Below, one piece after another: positions 34,001 through 55,011 of a stretch of 64,000 nucleotides of DNA (the first letter of the stretch is position 1; each line of letters opens with the position of its first letter). Position numbers and translations under genes: made by a program. The stretch covers positions 3,782,001 through 3,846,000 of the forward strand of contig NC_046675.1 of NCBI RefSeq assembly GCF_003369915.1, given 5' to 3'. The DNA comes from Drosophila miranda (Eukaryota > Arthropoda > Insecta > Diptera > Drosophilidae). The notes beneath the pieces were generated by a model, which worked only from the letters and a program-made list of their open reading frames with translations, was not told where the DNA came from and ran no database searches.

Positions 34001-36765
34001 TCGGCATCTGAAAAGTGTGTAAAGTTTAAAGAGCCTTAAGGGATTATGCGCACAAATGTGTTGAAATTCGGGTCTTAATGATAGACCAAAAAAAAGACAG
34101 CAGAAAAAAATGTTGCTGAAATGCGGCTCGGCTCCAAAAAAAAAGGACAAAAAGGACAAACATTTCGGGCCGTGGCTTATGGCCATTTATAGATAAGAAG
34201 GTGGCCCGGAAAATTGCCAAAGCTCAGGCACTCGACCCGATTGACTGGCTGCTTATTAGTGTCCTGCCAACTGTGTCCCCTGTCCGTTGGCCACTGTACA
34301 GCTGTGACAGGGATAAGTGAGCATAAGCCCACAAAGGAGCAAAGGAGCCTTTGCTTTCCAGGCAACATTTGCCAAGATTTCAGCCCCAGCAGTCCGAAAA
34401 TACGGCAGGTGGCGGTCTGTCCCGGTCTAAGAACTAATTTTCATTTAATATTTTTGTAATATCCCTTTATTTACATTTATTTGTTTGTTCAGCATTGACT
34501 CGCTGACATTTCTACCCGCTGATGTTTGCTTGCCCGATTGTTTGTCTGTTTGTCCCTTCTAAAATCTGTCAACTTCGAGGCATTCGAGACTCCGCTCAAG
34601 TGGACTTCTCGAGTGACTCTCCGGGAGATGACTCGTCGCGTGTCCAAATATTGTTGTTTACACAGCCTCTAAGGGGACAGCTCGGACAGTGATTCGGAAG
34701 GTTGTAAGGTCTAAGGGGATAGTACCAAAAATGACAAGAATTATAACAAAATATATGAATACAATTGAGTCTTGAGGATCATAAAGAAACCTTATCCACG
34801 GGTAAATACTAACTGATCTCTGGCTGTAGCTAAAATTCTGAACAATCTGATTTGTACTAACTTTTTCTTTTCTCCATCAACGAGCTATCTATTTCTCTTG
34901 AACTGCATTAGTCCCTGTAACAGCCGTCAGTTTCCGTGTAGCCTCAGTGTATCCCATGAGTAGTGGAATTATTTCAACACTTTCCTATTTCAAACTTTCA
35001 ATTCTGTAAGCTCTGCACAGCCCGATGCTGCCATTATTCCCATTCTCTATTTGGCCAACTTTCAGCTCGAAAATGTTACCTAGACAAGATGCTACAATGT
35101 GCCTAAGCACTAGCCATTCGAAAATTCCTTTGGGCTTATACTCCAAACCCATCCCGAGGCCTTCCTTCCTGTCCCCGCCCAAGCATCGCCCATTACGGGC
35201 AACAACAATGGGAAATAGCAAAAACAAAAGGCAATCAAAAAAGGCGCACTGCTTAAAATAAAAAATAACAAAAAAAGAGGAAACTGGAAACAGAAAAGGA
35301 AATACTTGCAACTAAGTTTCCACTCTTCATGGCCGTGGCCGAGGAGGGTAAATTATATTACGTGAGAGTGCACATGGTGAAATTCCCAAACTCTACTTAG
35401 TGTCTCATCATCAGTGACGGAGATGGTGGGGCGACGGGGGGTAGACGGTGTGGGAGTGGTGCTGATGGTGGTGCGTTCCGGTAGGAATCAAATATAAAAT
35501 ACATTTAAAAAAGTAAACTTCTAGGTATTAAGAAGGCGAATGCCGAGCAGAGGCGGGCAAAAGAATCGGCATCAGAAACAGCAATGGAATCGGAATAGGA
35601 ATCGGAATCGGAATCGAAATCAGAGAGACAAAGCCGAGTGGATGGGACACTAAGTAGCAAATGCAACTGACTCTGTGGCAAGTGGCTTACACTTACACTG
35701 CCATCCTGCCACTGCCACTCTCGAGAGGGTGGGGGCGTATGTTAATTTGGTTGCTACACAAAGTGAGATTGATTTCGGCATCCGTACACTTGACTTGAGT
35801 CGATTTAAAATTTCTGCCACCACAACAGCAGCATGAAATATTCAAATGGAATTCAATCGCACACACACACACACAGTTCGATTTGTTCTCGAGTGCGACT
35901 CCAGACATAGTCCGGACATAGAGAGCCATAGGATTCCGGATTGTTGATTCCGGATTCCGTGTCTGGGCCAGGCCCAGGGACTGCCAGCTCTTAAGTGCGG
36001 TTGCAAATGTCAATTGGCCGTTCGGCCAAAATCGAACCTGGTAACCGATTGCATTTTAATTTTCCATCTCCCTTTGGGGAAATGCTTTTCCTGCTGTGGC
36101 TTCTACGTCTCCTTCTGCTGGAGAGATTGGCAAACTCTCTCTGGCATCGATCTCGTTTTCTTATTTACATTAAAAGTTGTTTGCATTCACTTAAAAGGAT
36201 AAGCAATGTCCTTTTAATGGGTTTCAAATTGAATAAAGGATTAAGTTGTTAGTTTAAAATTGAATTGCGTACGCTCGTTCGGTTCAGGACCAGCCAGCCC
36301 AAAGGGTTAGTTTCCGCCCCAGGGCCCTGGGCCCAGGGGCTGCAAACCCATTTCACGCTGCTGCCCGGAAATCGAACATCGAACAATGAAAAACAAATAT
36401 GTGAGTAAAAACCAATAGATATAACGACCTGAAGCCCATACACTAATTAGCAACGGCTAACACATTAGCGACACGACAGTCCTGGCAACCAGCAGCCAAA
36501 TCCTCACAGGACCAGATAGGCATTGCGCTCTGGGGTTGACAGTTGACAGCAATAGCAACCAGCAATAATTATTTGGCAATTTTGGCAAATCAAATTGATG
36601 CGCGGGGCATTGTCATGGCGACCAGATGCGTGTACCGCCTGCAGGTGTCGCAGCGCATCCTGCAAGTCCTTTGCTCACTTTCTGCCAGCGTAAAACTTTA
36701 ACGAGCACATTAGCAACATCCCCGGAATGAGTCGCATTCCATTCATTCTGTGGTGTGGCAACGGG
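31033..36765. other. Gene-poor intergenic region, second part
   Basis: No coding frame can be supported. The region contains a GCT repeat patch at 31180-31215, a run of 10 G at 32691-32701, a CA repeat at 33719-33743, a GGAATC-type hexamer array at 35586-35617 and another CA tract near 35860-35875. Homeodomain-type TAATTA/CAATTAA cores are frequent but not diagnostic. Confidence 0.45.
35586..35617. repeat. (GGAATC)n hexanucleotide array
   Basis: About five imperfect GGAATC/GGAATA units in tandem. Confidence 0.8.
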
Positions 36766-36767
36766 AG

Positions 36768-36830
<63 letters not shown>

Positions 36831-36831
36831 C
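36766..36831. repeat. (GCAG)n tetranucleotide microsatellite, about 16 units
   Basis: An uninterrupted run of GCAG/GGCA units about 64 bp long, the cleanest microsatellite in the window. No coding frame uses it plausibly. Confidence 0.95.
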
Positions 36832-39800
36832 TATTTGTTAAGCCCACCTCATGCTGCGGACCAGGACTGGGGCAGAGCCTGGGCTCACAATTAGTTGCCG
36901 GTCGGGTTGCTCATTTTAAAACTGCCAAGTGAGGGCCAACCCAAAGCTTAGTTTCCCGTCTCGTCTCGTTCTTATTAAAACAGATTTCCTCATTATAGCC
37001 GTACCTCCAGAAAACCAAAGCAATTTGCAAATGTCCTGTGCCCGAGTGGCTGGGGGGACTCTTTGTTCGTCTTTGGGCATTTCGAGAGCCACCGCAGTTG
37101 TGTCTGCCCCCCAGATTGGGGACTAGTTTCCGTTTGGAGGGGGTCCCTTGGGGACGACGGTCCTGTGTTGTCCTGTCCTGTCCCGTATGTGATTGAGAAA
37201 AATCTAGCGCAACAAATGAAACCGAAGGAGAACATGAAAGGTGATGCTGCCCCGTAATTGTGTTCTATGGCCTTGGAATAAATTAAATAAATTGATGCCC
37301 CTGTACTACAGCGTCCCGATGATGGTCTAGGCCAAATGTAGCATGAACCTTAAGGAGAAGCGAGTGAACCCTCAAGTAAATGCAAATAAATTAATCCTTG
37401 TAAGAGTAACATCAAAAGATACTTCTTCAAACAGGAACTGCTCCTTGCGGCTGCTTAGCTTTGCCGCAATTCGCGTTTTATAATTGCTGTAGTTTGTTGT
37501 CTGCCAGAGCCAGAGTCTCCCCACTCTGGCCCTGCTGTTTTTCTTGGCCAAAACTTCCTGGGGCTCGGAAAACACGGGTGCGAATGTCTGCCTGCTGGCG
37601 GCGTCTCCTTTAATTATGTGCTGGCTTTGTAATGTCACACTTAAGAGGATTTGCGCAGAAAGTGCCAAAGCAAAGGGTAGCAGTGACATAAATAATCAAC
37701 CAGCTTGGCCTCAGCTCTTCTCCACTTTGTACCTCTCCGAACGCTGATAGTTTTATGTTTGTTGCTGACAAAGATGGGACGGGCCGGGCGGGGGCACCAG
37801 CACTTGCCCACAATTTGTGAACAATGCCCGTCGCGGCCGCGTGGCTCAACAATGGCAACAACTGTAACTGATTTGCCAGCGGCGCCCCACATAAGTATGC
37901 AACGGCAGCAGCAGCAGCAGCCGAGGGAGGCGGAACTGGAAGGCGAACAGGAGTGGGAGTGGCACGATCCGGGTCCCCAGTTGACCGAGGCACACGCCCA
38001 CAGTATAAACAACTCAATTTGAATGCATTTAACCGCGTAATTGAGCCACGTGCCACGGACTGCTACGCGTGCGCTATTTGTGGCCAACAACCCCCGCTAC
38101 TCTCCTCCTCTCCGCAGGAGCCCTGTTTCTGCCCCTTCCTCATCAATCACCGTTCCGTTCTAAGCGCGCCAAATTGCAAACCAATTGGCATGCAACTGGT
38201 CTTGGTCGCGCGGGCTAATGGGATGGGGGTACGGGTGCGGAATGGAGAGCCCAGTCAAATGCCCAGAAATTAGAACGTAAATGTTTTCTCACCAAATAAA
38301 AACGGCCGACTGGCCGACTGGCTGACTGGCGGACTGCCCGACTGGCGGTGGTTTGTACGGGTCTGACTTGCCCGTGGACCGGCCTGTCTGGCCTTTGTGC
38401 CTCATTTCGCTACGCTTTCTGGGAAATTAACTGCGAATTATTTTGGGCAGATGAGGCAACGTTGCTTCGTTCAGGGCAAGGACGGACACACGTTTAATTT
38501 CGCTGAATTTGCCATGCATTTCAAACAGGGAAATTCTGCTTGACAGGTGATTGGTCCGGGCGGATGATGCTCCTGCTACCGCTGCTGATCCTGATGATGA
38601 TGAATGGACGACGCGTGCTCCTTAAATGTAAGCCAATTGCGCAGTCAAGTAGGCAAAACAAATGTGAGAAACGATTTCAAATGAGTTACCATTTAAGGTC
38701 TTCCAAATGAGATTATCTTACTTTATTCGACACAAAGTTACACTATACATAGAACACAGGAATACTATATATACATAACACTAGTACCTATATGGTTTTC
38801 CTTTCATTAAATTACACTCTGCGATAAAATGGTGTAGGCCTGGTTTAGTAGATTTTATTCTGATACTTAATTCCAAACAAATATATATTAAATATATATT
38901 TTAACACTATTAGACTTTCGGATGAGAGGCGTGTCAAACGGGGCGGAACCTGCAATGAAAACTAAAATTAGTTTCCAATATGTTATAGTTGATTCCAAAA
39001 TGCTCCTATTTCCTAACTCCTTTCTATTCCTATTTGTCAGTGTTCCGCCGTTAATCGACCATAAGAATCGACATATAATTTTCAGCACAAAGGTAGTTTA
39101 GAATTTTATTGCCCATGCGCAATTTCAAATATTAATAGCCCTGGAAAACACAGAAGTAGAACCAGTTGCAGCTCACAGCTCAGAGTTCGGTTAAGTTCCG
39201 GGGCAAGCAATGGTAAAAAAATAAAAACCCGTAACACTTACTGCCAGAGCTGTAGCTCGCTCGGAAGCTGCTCAGCTTCAATATTACATGAGCACAAATT
39301 GCAATTTAATCCACAGATGTCAGCATTACGATCAGTGTCTCTGTCTCAGCCCTTTTGCACGTGCCCAGGCTCCGGCTCCGGCTACTGACTACTGGCTAGT
39401 GTTCCGGCTGTGGCAGTGTTCGTTGGCTCTTGCCCCGCCGCGGCGTGTGTCAAGTTGAAAAATGGCATTAAAGTCACATTGACAATCATCAAAATGTGAT
39501 TCGCTTGGAAAACAACAAAGGCGAAGGAAAACCCACCCCGGCGAGCGGGTCTGGCTCAAGACACATGTGCAGGACCCGTTCCCTGGCGACACTTTAGCGT
39601 ATCCGGCCGCTCCCCCTGGCCCACCCGCTCGCCGCCCCCTCGGACTCTTCATCAAAAATGCCCTGCGCAAATCTGTCATATAACTTTGGCAAAAGGACTC
39701 TTGGGAGCTTGTTTATGTCAACTTCTGGCCATAATTTATATGTGCCCAGCCCGCATGTGTATGCATCCGAGTGGGCGTGGCATACTTATTAAATTTTAAT

Positions 39801-41199
39801 TGCCATCGGATAGGGTGCAGCGCGCTGTGTGCTGCTGGAGGCACTAGCAAATGGCAGACTAAATGAACTAAACTAAGTCGCGACTTTATCTACCACTCAC
39901 AATTAGACATCCAGCTTGGCTGCTCAAGCGACTGTCGTTCGCAGTCCCCACTCTCACCCCCCAGCCCACAGTCCTTAGTCGGGGCTCTTCGGGGTCTGTT
40001 TCTGCAGCTTTCCATTTATCTCTACTTCGGCAGGGGGTTTTGGAGCGCACTCAGACGCGAAATTGTCGCCGTCGAGCAGCAATCCAAATTCAATTAAACA
40101 AACACAATAAGTTTTCGATAAAGCCGCACTGATAAAGAAGACAAACTAAATATTCGCATAAAATTTACTAGCACCAACCAGCACTGGGGGAGGATGACAG
40201 TGGCAGTGGCATGGAAGGGTGGGTCGGACAGACGCAGAGTCTTTTGCAGCAGAGTCAATGGTGCAGATTAAATGTGGCTCACACCACACACACACACACA
40301 CACACAAACAAACAAAAATACACTCGAAACGATGATGATGATGTGATGTATGCGTAATCTGGAGCAATTCAGGCGCATAAGAAGGAGCGCTCCCTCGTGC
40401 GGAGCGTAGACCAGAAAGGAAACCACCCAGGAAGCCCACTAAAACAGGCATCCGAAATCGAATTCAAATTCGCTAAAACTCAGCTCGGATTATGCAGAGG
40501 CAGAGGCAGAGGCAGGGAGTGGAAACATCTTAATTGCGTGAATGTCGCGCCTTGATTTTCCAACAATTTTCCGGTTTTCCCCCACTTCCAGCTAGTGGCC
40601 ATACAGACGGGATTGGAAAGCAATTGTCTTGGATTTGAGTCAAGGCGTTGGGCTTTGTTAAGGGTAGCTTAACGGTGTCCTGCCCCCCGTTAACTTATCG
40701 TTTCACTGATTTGTGTATTGGTATGGTACAGGGGCGTGCAGCAAGAGGGTTTATCTCTTGGGCCGGAAAAGTGAACCCACTTGAGTTACATTTGATTTGA
40801 ACCCCACTTTCCGAACGCCCCTGGCAGGGTTAGCGTGGGAGCGAGAGTGGAGTGGAGACATTTCCTAAGTGTCAGTAAATTGTATTTACAGGCTTGGGTT
40901 AACTCTAATCTAATGATTATGCTTCAAGAAGAACCGAATTTTACACCAAAAGAAGAAAGCTCATTGCGTGAATGATTGAAAAACATTCGATTTTATGTCA
41001 GAAACTATTGAGACTTTCGATAATCTGATATTTTAACAACAGTTTTTTACTTCTACCAATCGAAGTTTTACTTTGACTCTTTAGTCATCTCCTTGGCAAA
41101 TATCAAATATCAAGTGATTTTATATTTAGTTGGAAAGGTGAAACAAAGATCATTTTTAATCTCTGTGATATAAGGGATTGAGAGATACAGGTAAATAGA

Positions 41200-41368
41200 A
41201 GAATATACAATATATGTTTACAAAATCCTTATAGTATATCGGATAGTTCTACGAATATCTATCCCCACAATTCTATATATACAAAAACAATATATACAAT
41301 ATAGTTTTACAAAATCCTTGTAGTATATCGGGTTTTCCTGCGACTATCTATCCCCTCAATGCTATCTA
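41200..41368. repeat. Imperfect tandem duplication, about 89-bp period
   Basis: TTTACAAAATCCTT.TAGTATATCGG occurs at 41217-41242 and 41306-41331, followed in both units by a CTATCTATCCCC-type segment. AT-rich and non-coding. Confidence 0.75.
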
Positions 41369-42793
41369 TCCATGTATCAACATCTATCTTTAATCTTTAA
41401 TCCCTATATTCCATTTTTTAGTACTTATAATACGTAAACGGACGAGCATAAATATAATAATTTATGGCTCTTTTCTCAAAGTGTAATTATTGTAATTACA
41501 GCATAATTTAAGCTTAAATATTTTGGCATATTCGAACACTACATTTTCGATTTCATTGCGATTCTGCAATGCTCAAGGGAATTCTTATTCACACTCACCT
41601 GTCGTACCGCTGCCCCCCTCATCGAAAACTTACCTGGGCCAAAATGTGTATGCAACTAAAATTAGCATTTAATTTTATGCAAATTAAACAAGCTTCCTCT
41701 CAGCCCCTTTCCACCCACTGTGTGGCAGGGGCTCTCTTATGTGCTTCCGTTTGAATGGCGTGCAGCAGCATTTGCTCACATGTCTGCAGCTGAATAATTT
41801 AGCGACTTACATTTACAGAAATTAACGCACACCAACTTATTCACAGATACACACACGCGAGTTTGCATACATATATGCATGCATGTGTGGGTGCTAGTGC
41901 TCGTTGCAAATAGGATTTGGGCGACTAATTGCAAAGTACTTAAGCAAAAGCTTTAAACAAATGTAAAAGCAAAATTTTTCATAAATTATTTAGCGAGCAA
42001 ATGCAGTGGGGAACCAAAAGAAATTCAGAGTAACACAACCAGAAAGAAGTCCAGGATGCAGGAGAGAGTACTTTTCGGCTATGGCAATAGATATAAAGGG
42101 CTTTGCCCGGCCATCCGTTTGGCAGTTCTCAGTCTTTGTGCATCGCTGCCGCCGTCGCTGTCAGCGGCACTCGCGCAGTCAATCCGCATCGAGCTGGCAT
42201 CGGCCATGCATGGATTTCTGTTTCAATTATACGCATCTTGGCTCAGACCTGGCCAGGCAGTGGCGGTCCTGGCCCGCTCCTGGCGATTATAATATCAATG
42301 GGTCTGTGTGTGTTTGCAGGAGAGAGGTGTGCGTGCGTGAATTTATTCATTTGCTTGTCACTGTTTTGACAACCTCTCGCACGCCCAGCTAAAGATCTGG
42401 CCCCGGCTCCGGCTCCGGACTCTCGGCATTGTATCACACAAATCGGATTAAGAAATTTCGTATTCGCATTCGTTTGCCACATAATTGAATAGCCGGGCGC
42501 TCGTTCGCCTGGTGAGGTGAGTGAGTGAGTGACTGAGTGTTTGGGTGCGTGTGAGTGCTTGAGCCGCTCATAGCAAATGAGAAGCAAATTTAAAATTTTA
42601 CACTTGACTTAGCATTGTTGTCCTGTCATTTCACACGCCTCTGCCACACACGGAGCCGACTCCTGCCCGGGTCCGTGTCCGTGTCTGTGTCTGTGTGCGG
42701 CTCTGCGATAAATTGTTTTTCCCTCGCACCCTCGTGCGTACAATGGATATTCGGCAATCTGATTTAAGGATACGCTTTGGTTATTTTTAAAAT

Positions 42794-42799
42794 GTTTAT
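42794..42799 (-). terminator. Possible poly(A) signal of slouch
   Basis: Minus-strand AATAAA about 360 bp after the slouch stop codon. Other A/T-rich hexamers nearby could serve equally. Confidence 0.3.
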
Positions 42800-43157
42800 T
42801 TTTCACTTGACATTTATGCAATTTTTGGTTTGCTCTCTTTTTGATTTTGCTTGCCACTTAAACGCTACAGTGTTAATATTATGGTTTAATTCTAGATATG
42901 GCATTCGAGGTTCTCTAAGCGCTAGCATATCATACCGTATGCATATATAAGTATAGTATTTTTACACGAACTATGTACAGGCACAACTTAATGCATGGAA
43001 ATAACACAAACCAGGGATAGTACTAAGCACACACTTAAAGCAGTTCGACATTTACAATTCATCTGTTTGCCCCCCCACTGGGGGCGGTGCGGGTTCCTTC
43101 GGGAGGCTTCCCTCGCTTTTCGAATAGCTGCAACAATCGCTGTTGCATCTTGCAATT

Positions 43158-50876
<7,719 letters not shown>

Positions 50877-52250
50877 GTTGGATGACGGGTTTCGTTTCTC
50901 AATACACTTGCTGTTACTTGCGATACACTGTTCAAAAACACTGCACGGGGCACGGGTGGCACGGGTGGCACGGCTGGTTCACTGCGGTGTTGCGCGATGT
51001 GTGTCTTGTCCGCTTGATGGCAGCCAATCGACTGTCCACTGATGCCGGCGCGTATCTCACAAAATATCTGGCGATGCTATCCGCTTATCCTGAGCGTAAT
51101 CCGGGTACGACGACGATTCACACTGCACGGGGCGAGAGCCGGGAGCGTAATGAGGGTTGCTCGGGTGTCGGGTTGATAATCCAGCAGATGCGACGCTGCC
51201 CTGCTTCCGTTGAGTGTCCCTGTGGCAAGTCAACTGCTAAATGGGGAAGCACACACAAATCTGTTTGTCGGTTGGTGGTGGGCTATTTCGAGTGCACAGC
51301 ACAGTGCCTCTCTCTCTCCCTCTCTCTCTGTCTGTCTCTCTGTAGCTCTCTCTCTCTGGCGGCACTACACGCCCCCATTTGCCAGAGTTGAGTGGTTCCT
51401 GGGACATTTTGAGTGGGTTTGACTCCTCCTTTTCCGTGCGGGAGGGCGGTCATGTCCTAATCTCTACTAGCATCTAATGATTTAATTTGCCTTGCACTCG
51501 TTAGCAAATGTAATGGTCTGTTCCGAGTCTAAGCCACAGCAAGCCAGAGCCGCAGAGCGAGAGAGAGCCGTAATTGGAAGAGAGTAAGAGAGGAAGGGGA
51601 AGAGGAAGAGCAAGAGGTTGTCTTTCGGCTCTCTGTTTTACATAGTTCTTCACTCAACTGTAATAGCTGTAAGCCCGAGGAGAACAAAGGCGTGTGTGGG
51701 TGTATCTGGGGTCCCTCTGGATGTGAGGATGTGAGTAATTGTCAAATTATTTAGCGCAAAATTTGTTTGTTTATGCGCTCGGCTGCTTCCGAAATGGATC
51801 CCCAACTTTTTTATATTTTATTTGCTTTCCCTCCTCTGTTGCGATGTTGCGAGTGGTTTCCTTTTCCTTCCTCTGGTCGCTTATGCCTGGGTGGTTCCTA
51901 GTCATATATGCATGAATGCTTTGTGCCTTTATGGCAGCGGATGGATGGAGGATGGAGAATGGTGGATGCAGGATGGGGGCAGAGGGTACACTGCTCTGCC
52001 AGATTTTCTTCAGCTTAATTGAATTTTAGAATTTGCATGCTTCTCTAATTATGTTGCTAATTAGTTGGTTTATTTATTTGCTTTTTTCCTTTCGTTTTCT
52101 CTCTCGTAAATCATCTTAAAGGCTACTCAGAGCTGACCATTGTTGGATCTGGTCACCCCGCTTCCCCCCCTCTTGCCACTTGACTTGACGACACTTCTTT
52201 CTATGTAAAACTCGCAAGTGCTCGAGGGAGACGGTAGACAAACTATTGCT
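50877..52250 (-). promoter_or_regulatory. Slouch 5' flank and probable promoter region
   Basis: Sequence directly upstream of the slouch ATG on the minus strand. It includes an imperfect triplication of GGCACGGGT near 50947-50970 and dense CT tracts at 51306-51360, which read as GAGA-factor sites. Paused developmental promoters in flies are often GAGA-rich. I could not fix a transcription start: no TATA box or confident initiator with downstream element was found. Confidence 0.4.
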
Positions 52251-53031
52251 GCACTCTACTTGGGTCTCTCTCTTTACCCTCTCTCTCTCTCTCTTTCTCA
52301 CTCTCACTCTCTCTCTGCGCTTGCTCGCTCTCGGCAAAAGATTCTTTTAAATTGAACCAAAAATTTATATGCGCTTTGGCACAGACGATTTAATATCGCA
52401 TCCAATTTGCGGTTTATACGCATCGCAGCAGTGGCCTTCAGTGCGGGGTGAGTGAGGGTTAAGGGTGTCCGAAGGCGGATAGGCTCTTTTGCTCTGCTCC
52501 TCTCTACTTTCTGCTCTCCCCGCTGCCTGCCCTGGCCTGGCTGGACCGAGGCTGGGTTTGAGCGCACAATGGGGCGTATAAGTGACATCGTTAAGTGGAC
52601 GCAGGGCGGACCGGACCGGACTGGAGGATGCTGCTTAATGAACTCCAACGGCAGCAGAGCGAAGATGGAGATTTGGATGGGTGGGCAGCGGAGATAGAAA
52701 GCGGAAAGGGAAGTCAATGTGGCGAGGGGGGCAGCTAGATCCTCTCCTCTATCTCCTCTATCCCCTCCATCAGCATCGTCTTCTTCTAGCTTTTTCTGCT
52801 CGTTTTATTGTGCGCCTCGTCACTCGTTAGCACTGCACGGCCCCGCTCTTCTATAATTAACCGCAGAACGAGTGGGAGAACGGGAACGAGATACTTAATG
52901 AGCAGCTTGTTATGCCGTTTTTCGTTTTAATTAGTTTTAAGATGCCCGCCGCCGCCGCCGCCACCAGCACCAATCCAAAGCGGCAGCCACTCATTTTAAT
53001 TGGCCCCCATTGATGGGAGGACTTACGAGGA

Positions 53032-53053
53032 TATGTATGTATGTATGTATGTA
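53032..53053. repeat. (GTAT)n microsatellite
   Basis: About five GTAT units in tandem. Confidence 0.85.
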
Positions 53054-54280
53054 CATTAATACATGCACAAGACTATGTACAGAATGCCTGTGGATTTGGA
53101 AAGAAAAGAGATCGCTGAGAGAATAATCTCTTGTCATCATTCGCTCTTTACACAGAGAAAAAAATACCTGAAAATGTCATAGATTTCCCCCGCAATTGGA
53201 AATTTTACAAAGAAAGTGTTTTCACATTCTTATGAAAATATTTAAATTTAATTTATTTATTTAAAACAAATTTATTCCATATTTATATTGAATATTTTCA
53301 TATTTCGATTATTTTGAAATCGAAATTAATTCTACCTAATTTCACTCTCTACTATGCGGACTTCTTTTTGCTGATTTCTCTCAGTGTGGGTAAGTGCTTA
53401 ACTCTTTTAGATGCAAAATTAAATGATGCGCATACGCACGGTAAAACCGCAAATTATTTTAATTGCTTGTCTCGTCATTATTCATTATTTAAGTGCGCTC
53501 AAACAGCCCCGACGTACTATACGGAATACGTTAGTATGTGCACACACGCATACACATACATATGTACGCCAATACATGGCTGCTGTGTGTGTGTGTGTGA
53601 GTGGGGCAGGAAAATTGGCAGCTCGCCAGACGCACACACACACACGTACATATATATGTGTACATATGTATGCCGTTCCGTCCCCACACAAAAGCCGCTG
53701 TTTACATAGACATCAAACTTTTTACGCTGCGGAAAAGCGGAAAATTGCTCTGGCTGTCGCATGTGTGATGCTCTCTCGCTCCCCCTCATTCTCTCTGGGT
53801 TCTGTCTCGCCCTCTCTCTCTCTCTTCTGCTCTGATTTACTTACTCTTCCATTTAATTAGTGAAAATAAGTATTAAATGAGCAGCTCTTGTTAAAATAAA
53901 TAGTGCATGCAATGGCGGCAGTTCCACCTCCCTCTCCCCCGCCCACCATTCTTTGGCTCTCAACAGGCTGCGCAAGATTTACAACTAATTAAAAGGCAAA
54001 TACTGTACTTCAGGGCAGGAGAGGAGGGGCGAGCAAATCGATGGGCAGATCGAAAAGCCGCTGACCTCGCGACAAATGCAATTAAAACTACAAGTGCGCG
54101 GCCATCTGCATAATTATGCGTTAATTGAATTATTCTCAATTTATTTCTGCACTGTCAATTTTGCCGCCCTAAACCCATGTGCATACGTATGTGTGTGCCA
54201 TTGTCCGCTGTATTTGTATATTTAATGAAGTGCGAGCGGTACGGCCTCGCCTCGAGTGGAGACCTCGACACACTCCCCCT

Positions 54281-54306
54281 CATCCTCCTCCTCCTCCTCC
54301 TCCTCC
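54281..54306. repeat. (CTC)n trinucleotide array
   Basis: About eight CTC/TCC units. Confidence 0.85.
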
Positions 54307-55011
54307 CAGGACAACGCCTCTCTTCGCCTCGCTCTGTTTATTCGGCCATTTTGTTGTTTGCACTCCACTTGCCGTAAGCCCCCACGTTAATTTGTTTGAC
54401 TAATTAAACTAATGAGCGTTCAAAGTTAATACATAAATTAGTCAGCCAGCTGGGTAGAACGGAGCGGAGCGCAGGAGCGGAGGAGAGCAGACAGCTGCTG
54501 GATTGCCGACTAAACTCATTATCCAATTTTGCTGGCAAATCGCTTTTTCGCTAAGCTCAATTTTGAATAATTCATTAGTTTGGTTTCGATTCAGTCATTC
54601 TGTGACTCGTATTGGCTTACGAATATTTCGAAGTATGAGTTTTGATAATGGTAATAATGGAAGGGAAGAGAAGCCTCTTTAAAACATAATGATTATCTTT
54701 AGTAATTCATGGTTCATCATATATTCATATATTTCTCTCATCCTGCCGTCTTTTCACATGGTTTTTCTTTCTATCTATGCCTAAACCTCAATACCTTTCG
54801 TCCTTAGAGGACCTGTGCGAAATACTTTCATTCTTTAGGCATTAATTGTCATCAACTTAGAGCTAAAACAGGGATCCCAAAAGACTTGACAATAATAGTT
54901 AGTTCGGATTTTCCTAATAAATACACCAAATTAATTTTTGTGTTACCATAACGGCCTAAACTGTTGCCGATGTGTTGTTGCACACTTATAATTAAACACT
55001 CTCGATTTCGA

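Larger units (their letters stand above)
36832..43157. other. Intergenic region 3' of slouch
   Basis: No gene recognised. It holds a CA tract at 40276-40300, a tandem duplication at 41200-41368 and AT-rich blocks at 38700-39100 and 40900-41550. The part nearest 43157 should contain the slouch 3' untranslated region; a minus-strand AATAAA (TTTATT at 42794-42799) about 360 bp after the stop is a possible end. Enhancers of slouch may lie here, by inference only. Confidence 0.45.
52251..55011. other. Intergenic region between slouch and MARCH5-like gene
   Basis: No gene recognised. CT-rich arrays lie at 52264-52320 and 53763-53830, GCC repeats near 52946-52963, a GTAT array at 53032-53053, GT and CA tracts at 53584-53600 and 53630-53646, and a CTC trinucleotide array at 54281-54306. 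The apparent frames at 53314-53860 are read-through of these tracts. The AT-rich 53150-53340 and 54530-54960 hold nothing specific. Confidence 0.45.

Noticed and set aside
53423-53860. 145-codon frame rich in HTHTHT and cysteine/valine runs
   Set aside because: Read-through of GT/CA and CT simple repeats.
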